From positions 1 to 61,175 of the forward strand of contig JAUCGA010000019.1 in assembly GCA_030377865.1 (NCBI GenBank): a stretch of DNA of 61,175 nucleotides, in the 5' to 3' direction. Below, in pieces: positions 7,850 to 15,501 of this stretch. This DNA comes from Anaerolineales bacterium HSG25. GTDB taxonomy: Bacteria; Chloroflexota; Anaerolineae; 4572-78; J111. How positions within the stretch are numbered: the first letter of the stretch is position 1; every line of letters begins with the position of its first letter. The position numbers and the translations under genes were made by a program. The notes beneath the pieces are model-generated. The model was not told where the DNA came from and searched no databases. It saw only the letters and a list, made by a program, of their open reading frames with translations.

Positions 7850-9643
7850 CTAAACCTTCTCCCACACCAACCGCTCAAACCCAAGCGACACCACCGCGTA
7901 GGTATGGAGTCGCAATCCTGAGCCTACCTTCTGCTGGACGGTTTGCTGGTAGCCTGTCAGTTTGGTTTTGGCCTTATCAAGTTGGGCGGTTACTTTGGGC
8001 AAAGCCTTTAAGGTGGCATAATCTTTTTGCTGAATCTCATCGGCGGTCAACCCCAATGTTTTCAGGCTAATATATTTGAACTCGAACAGGAAATCGAGCA
8101 GTTGATATTGGCGCATGTCGGGTCGGACAATCATGGTCATGTCGGCGTAGTGACGGTCGAGGACGGTCTCCGAGTCCATAATATAGAAGGTGTCATTAAA
8201 CAGCAGGGTCAAAAAGACCGTTTTGAGGGTCAGTTCGTTAGCCCAGCGATAGTCTCTATTGTCGAAAAGCTTGAAATAGTGATTCTCAATAAACTCAGCC
8301 ACGGGCGCTAAGTCGGCGGTGCGATAGAACATTCTGGCGACATTGATCGCTTCATTTTTATCAGTCGCTTCTGGGTAGAGAAGCTCTTGCAGGCGTTCGA
8401 CATAAAGCTGACGGATGACCAAGTTGGGGATGGTGAAGACAAGGTCACCAAATTCGGAGCGTTGGTCGGTTAAGGTCAGTACCCCAAAATAGTAGAGTAA
8501 AGATACCATAAACCGGTTATCTTTAGCGTTATATAAGATGTCCTCTACTCCAAATCGATCCGCCAAGGCATGGATCGTGACCGGCTCAGTTTCGTTCAGC
8601 GCCTCCATGATGATCTGATTGCCGTTAACTAGCCGTGAGATATAGATAATTTTGTTCCGATCCATAGCCAAGTTGCTGTCTAGGATACGACTTGGATATT
8701 TGCATTGTTGTTTCAAATGCTCAAAAAAATAAAGGGTTAAGGTCGGGTTATAGATTAACGTTTTATTATCTTCCGCAAAACTGTAACCATCGTAAAACGT
8801 TCGCATCACTGATACGACTTCATCCGTATTGAGCATTGGCTGACAAGTTTGAGCAATTTGGTCAACCATATCAATCACCTCGGCCTCGGTAAAGCCACAC
8901 AAATCATTAAGGCGATGGTCAAGGTAGATATTCTTTGCAATATTATGCCCGCTCGTAACATCACTCATCACCACCGGCGAGACTCCGGTGATGAAGGTGC
9001 GATCTATGCCTCCATCTGAGGCGGCTGATTTGATGACCTTAAACAGCAGTTTCAAACAGCCTTCGCCATGCACCAAGGTTTTGTAGCGATCTGGGTCAAT
9101 ATCACGCTGACCCATGAGTAGTTCGTTGGCAAAGTTGTCATACTCATCAATCAGCAAATAGAGTTTGTGTGATGTTTGTCGCACCGCTAACAATAGGGAT
9201 TGAAAGGAAGAGAGGGCATTGGTTGGATGAATCTCAATCAGGTCAGTCGCGTCGGTCAATAGATGGCGATATTCAACCCGAAAGGCTTTGATGGTATCGT
9301 TGAGATAGTCGTATAACGACTGCTGAATCTGCTCGGCGTTGCCCAATGGACTAACGTTAGAGAAATCCCATTTTAGGATAAAATATTGGTTGTGAAGCGG
9401 CGTAGGGTTCTGACCGATGGCTAGATGACTAAATAACCGCCCAAACTCATCGGCTTTATCAAGGTCATAATAAGCGAACAAGGTTGATAGCCATAAACTC
9501 TTACCAAACCGGCGCGGGCGTAGGAACAGCAGATGTTTCCCTGCATCCTCGATGGTACGGATATATTGGGTGCGGTCTACGTATATGTATCCTTCGGTGA
9601 TGATGTCGTAATAGCTACTAAGGCCATAAGGGAATTTGAGCAT
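7850..9643 (-). CDS. AAA-ATPase-like / PD-(D/E)XK protein
   Basis: A 597-residue protein of the AAA-ATPase_like plus C-terminal PD-(D/E)XK type. The N-terminus FPYGLSSYYDIITEGYIYVD and the P-loop-like LRPRRFGKSLW (residues about 41-51) are diagnostic, with a Walker B-like LYLLIDEYDNF near 158-168. The last 150 residues carry the nuclease-like ending with FLFEFKYI (the E-x-K strand) near 523-530. These proteins occur in large paralogous sets in Bacteroidota, Chloroflexota and cyanobacteria; their biological role is not settled, with suggestions of mobile-element or defence functions. It lies in a minus-strand run with the nuclease-like gene and HicBA. Confidence 0.88.
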   Translation of the reverse strand: MLKFPYGLSSYYDIITEGYIYVDRTQYIRTIEDAGKHLLFLRPRRFGKSLWLSTLFAYYDLDKADEFGRLFSHLAIGQNPTPLHNQYFILKWDFSNVSPLGNAEQIQQSLYDYLNDTIKAFRVEYRHLLTDATDLIEIHPTNALSSFQSLLLAVRQTSHKLYLLIDEYDNFANELLMGQRDIDPDRYKTLVHGEGCLKLLFKVIKSAASDGGIDRTFITGVSPVVMSDVTSGHNIAKNIYLDHRLNDLCGFTEAEVIDMVDQIAQTCQPMLNTDEVVSVMRTFYDGYSFAEDNKTLIYNPTLTLYFFEHLKQQCKYPSRILDSNLAMDRNKIIYISRLVNGNQIIMEALNETEPVTIHALADRFGVEDILYNAKDNRFMVSLLYYFGVLTLTDQRSEFGDLVFTIPNLVIRQLYVERLQELLYPEATDKNEAINVARMFYRTADLAPVAEFIENHYFKLFDNRDYRWANELTLKTVFLTLLFNDTFYIMDSETVLDRHYADMTMIVRPDMRQYQLLDFLFEFKYISLKTLGLTADEIQQKDYATLKALPKVTAQLDKAKTKLTGYQQTVQQKVGSGLRLHTYAVVSLGFERLVWEKV

Positions 9644-9662
9644 GATTGTATTTATGGTGTGT

Positions 9663-9703
9663 CAAACTTGCTTTGCTCGCATAATACAGGCAAAGCAAGT
9701 TTG
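9663..9703. repeat. 14-bp-arm inverted repeat
   Basis: Perfect arms CAAACTTGCTTTGC and GCAAAGCAAGTTTG around a 13-base loop, in the spacer upstream of the AAA-ATPase-like gene. The arm core (CAAAGCAAG) resembles a palindrome found in frame inside hypF at 35840-35897. It may also act as a bidirectional terminator, but there is no T-run. Confidence 0.65.
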
Positions 9704-9746
9704 GTACACGAGAGAGATTATCGTCACAGATAAAATCTGTTCGTTA

Positions 9747-10016
9747 CTACTTCTTTTTTCGTTTACAACATAGTTTATACTTTTTACCACTCCCACATGG
9801 GCATGGCCCATTCCGGTTAGGAGCCACCGCTGAACGGAGCGGTTTGGGTGGATTTAATGCCCGTTCCAAGTCGGATATATCTTCCGGTTCATCCGGTTCA
9901 AAACCGATAATATAGATAAAACCATGTTGATGACAGATTCCTGCCAATTCTTGTATGCGTTCGTCTGTTTGCACTTTGAGAACGAGTGGGTTTTTCTTGG
10001 TGCCTAATTTTGCCAT
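9747..10016 (-). CDS. SEC-C motif metal-binding protein (PBPRA1643-like)
   Basis: An 89-residue protein starting MAKLGTKKNPL and ending in the SEC-C zinc motif PNRNGPCPCGSGKKYKLCC (about 68-86). The start at 10016 is chosen because an AAGGAC ribosome-binding site lies about eight bases upstream, and because the longer open frame to 10115 runs into a repeat (family E) present elsewhere. The LGTKKNPL opening and spacing match a small family annotated as PBPRA1643-type SWIM/SEC-C proteins; function unknown. SEC-C motifs bind zinc and, in SecA, contact SecB and ribosomes. Confidence 0.8.
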   Translation of the reverse strand: MAKLGTKKNPLVLKVQTDERIQELAGICHQHGFIYIIGFEPDEPEDISDLERALNPPKPLRSAVAPNRNGPCPCGSGKKYKLCCKRKKK

Positions 10017-10035
10017 TATTTTGTCCTTTGTGTTT

Positions 10036-10232
10036 AAGTAACTTTCAGTTCTAAGTTGTAACTTTTGCTGGAGTGCAAGAATTCTATTCTTGCTGTCAAA
10101 ATACAATTTTGACACTCCTGTTTTCCTGATCGTTGCGATTATGTAATCGCAACGGGTATTTGGTAGGTATATACCCGCCTGTTATGGGTACACTCCGGTT
10201 TTTTACAAGTTAATTCTGAAAACTATTTAATA
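10036..10232. repeat. family E repeat (about 200 bp, copy 1)
   Basis: Nearly the same sequence recurs at 41695-41915. It contains a GGAGTGCAAGAATTCTATTC / TTTTGACACTCC imperfect palindrome, a second palindrome CGTTGCGATTATGTAATCGC and a repeat of ACCCGCC around the tail. The second copy has an extra GGAGGATATACCCG-type hairpin (TCCTCCTTCAAGGAGG). Confidence 0.75.
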
Positions 10233-10256
10233 TTTTTCTTGTGATAGTTGATGTGA

Positions 10257-11093
10257 TTACTTGCCCTGAAACTCATCATCCATAATCGGCCACAAAAAGC
10301 CAACCACACCAAAGCCAAACAACAAACCACTGATAATCCGCAACCATGAGTTGATTGAGCCGAGTGCATCGCCCGCGTAAAAGTCGGGAGCGAACACGGA
10401 GCCAGTCAGTATGGCGGCCCACGCGTTGGTGTTACGAAACTCAAGCCGAAGGGCATCGGTAATTAGGTGGGTAGTACCGTCTACTGCAAGCGGGACAATC
10501 AGCAATAAAAACAAGGCCCAATGGAGCGGGTTAAACCTAAAGCCGTACCGTTTTAAGATGGCATAAATCACGCCAAAAATAAATATACTGGTGTACATGG
10601 AAACCATGCGGTCAGACCAAGTCACTTTCCAGCCAAGGTCGGGGGTGCCGATAAACTGACGACGTACAATCTCACTGCTGATGGCGTTGAGCGGGTATTG
10701 ACAAGCTGTGACAAGCTGTTCTGGATTGATGTTTAGCTGTGTACTAAAGGGAAACCATGCTTGTTCGGTGGGGTATTTACAGAACGCCTCGCCGATTTGC
10801 TCTTTGGTATAGCTGAACTGCGGGCCAAATAAAAACCATGATCGTTCTGGCAATTGGTGACAGAAAAAGTTATAGATGAAATAGATGCCTCGCGCTGGTG
10901 TGGTCAGGCCAATCGCCATTAAAATAGGAGCTACAAAGGGCATGGTCACAAATACACCCCATAAACCGTTGAAAATAGCCAGCCAATGGCGCTCAAAACC
11001 ACGCCCTAAGTTATTGAGCCAGTTCTGTAAGCCCGAAAGCTTAGGTGTATGCTCTTGAGCGCTGATGGGCGCGTTGTTTTGTTGGTCAGCCAA
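10257..11093 (-). CDS. DUF2085 family membrane protein
   Basis: A 278-residue integral membrane protein. After a hydrophilic 35-residue head, about five hydrophobic segments follow. The family hallmark is FCHQLPERSW (about 79-88) and the WSDRMVSMYTSIFIFG segment (about 158-173), together with a conserved DGTTHL in a later helix. DUF2085 proteins are found in Chloroflexota, Deinococcota and archaea; their function is unknown. Translation probably starts at a TTG at 11091-11093, because a GGAG motif sits seven bases upstream and no nearby ATG fits better. Confidence 0.85.
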   Translation of the reverse strand: MADQQNNAPISAQEHTPKLSGLQNWLNNLGRGFERHWLAIFNGLWGVFVTMPFVAPILMAIGLTTPARGIYFIYNFFCHQLPERSWFLFGPQFSYTKEQIGEAFCKYPTEQAWFPFSTQLNINPEQLVTACQYPLNAISSEIVRRQFIGTPDLGWKVTWSDRMVSMYTSIFIFGVIYAILKRYGFRFNPLHWALFLLLIVPLAVDGTTHLITDALRLEFRNTNAWAAILTGSVFAPDFYAGDALGSINSWLRIISGLLFGFGVVGFLWPIMDDEFQGK

Positions 11094-11156
11094 AGTATGC
11101 TCCTGTAATTTTAGATTTCCTATGTAGATTTTTTTGTGTGGATTTTATCTGATATT

Positions 11157-11320
11157 TAATCTCAGAAGTTTATCATTTCAACATGACTAAAACAATATCT
11201 GACAGGATTGACAGGATTACAAGTAAAAAAATCCTGTCAATCCTGTTAATCCTATCAAAAAATGCTTTTGATTTTATCAAAATATCAGGTCATGAATAAA
11301 ACGACAAACTCTTGTAATCT
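11157..11320 (-). repeat. family C element, 152 bp at 11163-11314, with 6-bp target duplication
   Basis: The element begins CAGAAGTTTATCATTTCA and ends in the inverse of CAAGAGTTTGTCGTTTTA. It is flanked by TAATCT on both sides (11157-11162, 11315-11320). The interior is a palindrome made of GACAGGATT-type 9-mers. Together with its flanks it fills most of the 321-base gap between gmd and the DUF2085 gene. Confidence 0.9.
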
Positions 11321-11414
11321 TTAAATATACAGAGATTGGAGCAAGTTTAAAAACCTGCTCCAATCTTTTTTGATTCGATAAATTAAGTTGTTTGAGCAGG
11401 TCAATTGCCTGATG

Positions 11415-12392
11415 CTATTTGGCCGCGTTTAATTCGGCCATATCGGCCTCGACCATCAGTTTGACTAACTCTCGAAAACTGACAGTAGGTTCCCAACCGA
11501 GTTTGTTTTTGGCTTTACTACAGTCACCAATCAGCAAATCAACTTCGGCGGGACGGTAGAATTTCTCATCGACGACCACATAATCTTCCCAGTTGAGACC
11601 CACACCTTCAAATGCGGCTTCGCATAGTTCTTTCACAGAGTGGGTTTCTCCGGTGGAGATAACGTAATCATCAGGCTGATCTTGTTGAAGCATGAGCCAC
11701 ATGGCTTTTACATAATCACCGGCGTATCCCCAGTCGCGCCGAGCATCGAGGTTACCCAGTCGAACTTCTTTTTGCAGACCCAGTTTAATCCGAGCCGCGG
11801 CGTAGGTCACTTTATGGGTTACAAACTCTAAACCACGTCGAGGGCTTTCATGATTAAACAAAATGCCGGAACATGCGTACAAATCGTAACTTTCTCGATA
11901 ATTAATGGTGATCCAATGTCCATATACCTTAGCTACACCATACGGACTGCGAGGGTAGAAGGGGGTAGATTCGGTTTGAGGGACATCTTGCACCTTACCG
12001 AACATTTCGGAGGAACTGGCTTGGTAGAAACGAATCGTCGGGTCAACAATACGAATTGCATCCAACACACGAGTTACCCCCAAAGCGGTAAACTCACCAG
12101 TTAACACAGGTTGTCGCCATGAGGTTGGCACAAAAGATTGCGCCGCCAAGTTGTAGACCTCTTGTGGATGGCAATCGTTCAAAATATCAATCAACGACAT
12201 CTGGTCGAGCAAGTCACCTTGTACCAACTCTAAGGCATCGGTTTCTTGCAGATGGGCGATACGATCAAAGTTAATGGTACTACTGCGGCGTACCATGCCG
12301 ACTACTTTATACCCTTTTTCTAGTAAAAATTCAGCTAAATATGAACCATCTTGTCCGGTTATCCCCGTGATAAGGGCTGTTTTTTGACTCAT
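11415..12392 (-). CDS. gmd: GDP-mannose 4,6-dehydratase
   Basis: A 325-residue extended SDR enzyme converting GDP-D-mannose to GDP-4-keto-6-deoxy-D-mannose in the cytoplasm. Visible are the NADP-binding [15 protein letters not shown] (residues 9-23), SSSEMFG with catalytic Ser/Thr and Glu, SPYGVAK with the catalytic Tyr and Lys, [10 protein letters not shown] and the Gmd-specific [15 protein letters not shown]. The ATG at 12392 (MSQKTALIT) is preferred over an in-frame TTG five codons upstream because GGAGA lies at the right distance. The rmd gene lies 0.7 kb upstream on the same strand, separated by an insertion-rich spacer, so the two were probably once closer. Confidence 0.95.
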   Translation of the reverse strand: MSQKTALITGITGQDGSYLAEFLLEKGYKVVGMVRRSSTINFDRIAHLQETDALELVQGDLLDQMSLIDILNDCHPQEVYNLAAQSFVPTSWRQPVLTGEFTALGVTRVLDAIRIVDPTIRFYQASSSEMFGKVQDVPQTESTPFYPRSPYGVAKVYGHWITINYRESYDLYACSGILFNHESPRRGLEFVTHKVTYAAARIKLGLQKEVRLGNLDARRDWGYAGDYVKAMWLMLQQDQPDDYVISTGETHSVKELCEAAFEGVGLNWEDYVVVDEKFYRPAEVDLLIGDCSKAKNKLGWEPTVSFRELVKLMVEADMAELNAAK

Positions 12393-12499
12393 TGTAAAAT
12401 TCTCCAAAATTATTAATTATTGTGAAACGTGATGCATAATATTAACCTGATACTTCCTGTAGATTTCCTCGCCGATTCCTTGTTACCCGATAGACTGGT

Positions 12500-12813
12500 T
12501 TAGGAATGGGGATTAAATAAGTTGCGCGTTTTCACATAAGAATGAATTCTTATGCTGACACGAGAAACCTGCTTAGGTAACTCCAAGAAAATAAACCTCC
12601 CAAATGTCATGCCCGAATGTTGTTATCGGGCATCCATTTGTATGCAGAATGTGGATTCCCGCTAAAAGCATGCGGGAATGACATAGAGAATTTAATCAGT
12701 TTGGGAGATTTATTTCCTTGGAAATCCCTTAAGCAGGTTTTCCGTTTAAGACGCTGATTTCAATCAGCGGTCATCAGCGGTCAAATGCACAAGTTAAAAA
12801 AATCTCATTCCTT
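12500..12813. repeat. family H shell with nested family J element; identical copy elsewhere
   Basis: The ends are TTAGGAATG and its inverse CATTCCTTA. Bases 12537-12812 (276 bp) are identical, base for base, to 44717-44992. Inside, 12573-12732 is a family J element whose ends read TAGGTAACTCC and its inverse. The family J core holds two more hairpins (ATGCCCGA/TCGGGCAT and ATTCCCGC/GCGGGAAT). A CGCTGATTTCAATCAGCG palindrome follows. Confidence 0.85.
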
Positions 12814-12940
12814 AGGAAAGACTAAAAATGATAACACAGAGGTTTACGGAGACACACAGAGGAAAAAATAAATCCCTTTTTTAAGAGCTCTGTGAATCTC
12901 TGTGTTAATTAGTTTAGGCTAAAAATTTTTGTCAGGTAGT
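12814..12940. repeat. spacer with an imperfect palindrome (ACACAGAG type)
   Basis: ACACAGAGGTTTACGGAGA and its imperfect inverse around 12894-12905 (CTCTGTGTT) form a long hairpin. The right side, TTTAGGCTAAAAATTTTTGT, resembles the end of family F elements, so this may be a decayed F shell carrying another core. Confidence 0.5.
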
Positions 12941-13102
12941 AAGGCAATTTCAAGAAAATAAATCTTCCAAATTGAGCAGAGTCTCTACCCCCCTCAGTCC
13001 CCCCTGCTAGGGGGGAAGCGGCTCCTCCCCCTAGCAGGGGGGACTGAGGGGGGTAGAGTGTCACAATGGTTTTGGGAGGTTTTAAATTCTGGAACTTCCT
13101 AA
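12941..13102. repeat. family J element with a C/G-rich palindromic core
   Basis: The ends AAGGCAATTTCAAGAAAATA and the inverse at 13083-13102 match other family J copies. The core is different: arms CTACCCCCCTCAGTCCCCCC and the inverse reach from 12988 to 13058, with a smaller GCTAGGGGG/CCCCCTAGC hairpin inside. A related G-rich palindrome occurs in hypF. Confidence 0.75.
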
Positions 13103-13117
13103 GACCGATTTTAGAGG

Positions 13118-14074
13118 TTAAGAGGTCTGCATGCCAACTCGTCCTCGCCAATCGTCAAGAACCTGTCTGAGGCTTTCTTCAAATGAATAAACTGGTTGCC
13201 AGCCGGTTGTTTCTTTTAACTTATTATTATCAGCATAGATAATTGCCACATCAGAAGGACGCATGCGAGCTGGGTCTTGTTTGATTTCAATCTGGCGCTG
13301 ACTGAAACCAAGTAGCACATCTAGCAGATATTGAATTGAATAGGCTTGTCCTGTACCGATATTATAGACCTCACCGGGTTGACCGTGTTGAGCTACAAGA
13401 GTGTAAGCTCGGACGACATCTTTGACATTGGTGAAGTCTCGTTTGGCCTCTAAATTTCCGACATACATCACTGCCGGAGAAAGACCAAGTTCAATTTCGG
13501 CAATCTGTTTGGCAAAATTACTGGCGACAAAAAATGGACTTTGGCGTGACCCAATATGGTTAAATGGGCGTACCCGTAACACATTCAGATTATGACTGAG
13601 ATAATATTGCAAGCCCAACATGTCTTGGGTAACCTTGCTCACGCCATAAGGGTTATTTGGTTGTAAGGGGGTTTGTTCATCAACCGGCAAATAGTCGGGG
13701 TGAACTGGCCCATACACTTGGTCTGAGGCGACCAATAATATCCGAGCATTTGATTGTTGTTGAGCCATGCTCTGCAAAATATTTAGTTGAGGACGTATAT
13801 TGTTCTCAAGTGTTGCCCAAGGGTCTTGCCATGCTTTGGGAACAAAAGCCTGCGCCGCCAAATGATAAATAATGTCTGGTTGAACCCGTTTAACCAGACA
13901 TTGAACCATCTCTAGGTCACGCAAATCAGCCGTAATCAGTTCGATCTCGTCACTGAGATGTTTTTGTTTTTTACTACTACGGTCTATACCAAAAACTGTT
14001 GCCCCTTGTTCTATCAGTTCTTGAGCAAGGTGTCCGCCTGCAAAACCTGTTATTCCTGTCAGCAATACTCGCAC
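13118..14074 (-). CDS. rmd: GDP-6-deoxy-D-mannose (GDP-4-keto) reductase
   Basis: A 318-residue SDR enzyme that reduces GDP-4-keto-6-deoxymannose to GDP-D-rhamnose. It starts MRVLLTGITGFAGGHLAQEL (NAD(P)-binding Gly motif at 7-13), has VASDQVYGP with the catalytic Ser region, NPYGVSK with Tyr and Lys, RPFNHIGSRQSPFFVAS typical of Rmd, and AKRDFTNVKDVVRAY. It pairs with gmd downstream on the same strand. A talose-forming reductase with the same fold cannot be excluded by eye. The product would feed a surface glycan. Confidence 0.88.
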   Translation of the reverse strand: MRVLLTGITGFAGGHLAQELIEQGATVFGIDRSSKKQKHLSDEIELITADLRDLEMVQCLVKRVQPDIIYHLAAQAFVPKAWQDPWATLENNIRPQLNILQSMAQQQSNARILLVASDQVYGPVHPDYLPVDEQTPLQPNNPYGVSKVTQDMLGLQYYLSHNLNVLRVRPFNHIGSRQSPFFVASNFAKQIAEIELGLSPAVMYVGNLEAKRDFTNVKDVVRAYTLVAQHGQPGEVYNIGTGQAYSIQYLLDVLLGFSQRQIEIKQDPARMRPSDVAIIYADNNKLKETTGWQPVYSFEESLRQVLDDWRGRVGMQTS

Positions 14075-14154
14075 GTGGTTAAAATCCCCTGTTTAGTTAG
14101 ATTATCGCTAATTTTGATGGGTGACTCGTCATCAAATCGTATCATTATAACGTA

Positions 14155-14478
14155 GTTCAAACTTAGCGGCAAAGTTGTGAGGTGTGATGCGTAGTGGTTT
14201 AACGTTTTCAAGTGATTATCTCGATACTCTAAATTCAGTTACCGCTTGCGAGTATATATTCGCATCATGAGTTGCACTTGACTGAGTAAATTCTGATGAT
14301 AGCCGAGATATTTGTCACAACATACCCGCCATACCAAAAAATAGCATGAGGTTAATATAAAAATTAGCCGTGTTTATAACATCCGACTGAATTTTGTATA
14401 CATGATTAAATGTTTAGTATAAATTTATGATGTACATTAGGAATTGTTTAAGAGATTGTCTGAATGGGGAAACTAGTA
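14155..14478. other. AT-rich divergent promoter region, no gene seen
   Basis: The spacer upstream of rmd and before the family B element. I see no supported ORF. It is AT-rich with several poor -10-like boxes, and none is convincing enough to call. Confidence 0.35.
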
Positions 14479-14788
14479 TAAACTTTGCTTTTTGGGGTTT
14501 TCTGTGCAAATGTCATGATTGTGTCATCATCCTCCCGCAAGTTTAAAACTTGCGGGAAGATTGCCTATCAAAGTCAAGAGTTTGTCGTTTCATTCATGAC
14601 CTGATATTTTGATGAAATCAAAAGCATTTTTTGACAGGATTAACAGGATTGACAGGATTTTTTTACTTGTAATCCTGTCAATCCTGTCAGATATTGTTTT
14701 AGTCATGTTGAAATGATAAACTTCTGCAAAGTATCTAATTTAAGGCGTAGTTTGAGTTGCACGGAATCTACCAGAGAACCTAAACTTT
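14479..14788 (+). repeat. family B element (copy 2) split by a family C element
   Basis: The B element runs 14487-14780, flanked by TAAACTTT on both sides (14479-14486, 14781-14788). It is interrupted by a 152-bp family C element at 14575-14726. Family C is itself flanked by CAAAGT (14569-14574 and 14727-14732). Removing C and one CAAAGT restores a B element collinear with the copy at 33732-33871. Confidence 0.88.
14575..14726 (+). repeat. family C element, 152 bp, inserted in family B
   Basis: It begins CAAGAGTTTGTCGTTTCATT and ends ATGATAAACTTCTG, with about 26 bases of imperfect inverted repeat. The core is TTGACAGGATTAACAGGATT and its inverse. It is flanked by 6-bp CAAAGT duplications. 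Confidence 0.92.
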
Positions 14789-14832
14789 ATTGTAGCATAA
14801 AAATAGGTTGGATGATATTACGGAGTGAACCA

Positions 14833-15306
14833 ATGTTAGCACGATTGCTTTTGTTATTTATTATTGTTCCTATGGTGGAGCTATTTTTATTAATTGAAAT
14901 TGGACAGCGAGTGGGAACTTTGCCTACTTTGGGACTGATTATGGTAACGGGGTTTGTAGGAGCATTGTTAGCCAAACGGCAAGGTATGGCTGTGCTAAAA
15001 CGAATTCAGACCGATTCACAGGCCGGACGGGTTCCAGCCGAGTCGATTTTTGACGGAGCTATGATTCTCGTTGCCGGAGCATTTTTAATGACTCCGGGTA
15101 TTTTGACCGATACCTTTGGCTTTTTGTGCCTTTTCCCTCCCACTAGGCAGTTTCTAAAACGGCTTATCTGGTCACAACTTCAGCGTATGGTGCAAAATGG
15201 GCAGATCCAATTCTCTGCCTCTAGCTTCTATCAAGGTGGAGCAATGCCTCGACGAGAGCCGGATAATGTTATTATTATTGATCCTGATGAGAATGACGAC
15301 CGCTAG
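14833..15306 (+). CDS. fxsA: FxsA family membrane protein
   Basis: A 157-residue inner membrane protein. It starts MLARLLLLFIIVPMVELFLL, with the FxsA pattern of helix 1, followed by IEIGQRVGTLPTLGLIMVTG and AKRQGMAVLKRIQTD; a third hydrophobic segment is ILVAGAFLMTPGILTDTFGF. FxsA in E. coli relieves F-plasmid exclusion of phage T7; its cellular role is otherwise unclear. The ATG at 14833 is chosen for its GGAG motif eight bases upstream; the longer open frame begins inside the family C element. The stretch between the element end and the start is only 44 bases, so the promoter probably lies in or near the repeat. Confidence 0.88.
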   Translation: MLARLLLLFIIVPMVELFLLIEIGQRVGTLPTLGLIMVTGFVGALLAKRQGMAVLKRIQTDSQAGRVPAESIFDGAMILVAGAFLMTPGILTDTFGFLCLFPPTRQFLKRLIWSQLQRMVQNGQIQFSASSFYQGGAMPRREPDNVIIIDPDENDDR

Positions 15307-15501
15307 GCCAAACAGTTTTTACGGGGGAGGTACTTGCAGTTTCGTTTCGTGATACATCAGTTTTAACTAATTTATTCACCCTGTCTCAGTCGAAATGGTT
15401 TCGCGAGAGTCAGGCTGGACGGTTTCACCTAGATGAGTCAAGGCGTTCCAGATGAGTGGGTTGGGGTGACAAAATTGACTCAGAAGTAGGGAGTAGGTCG
15501 A

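Noticed and set aside
10017..10115. N-terminal extension of the SEC-C protein
   Set aside because: It is translated family E repeat; the internal ATG has a ribosome-binding site and family-like start.
12909..13151. 80-residue open frame beside rmd
   Set aside because: It is antisense-type read-through of a palindromic family J core and overlaps rmd; composition follows the repeat.
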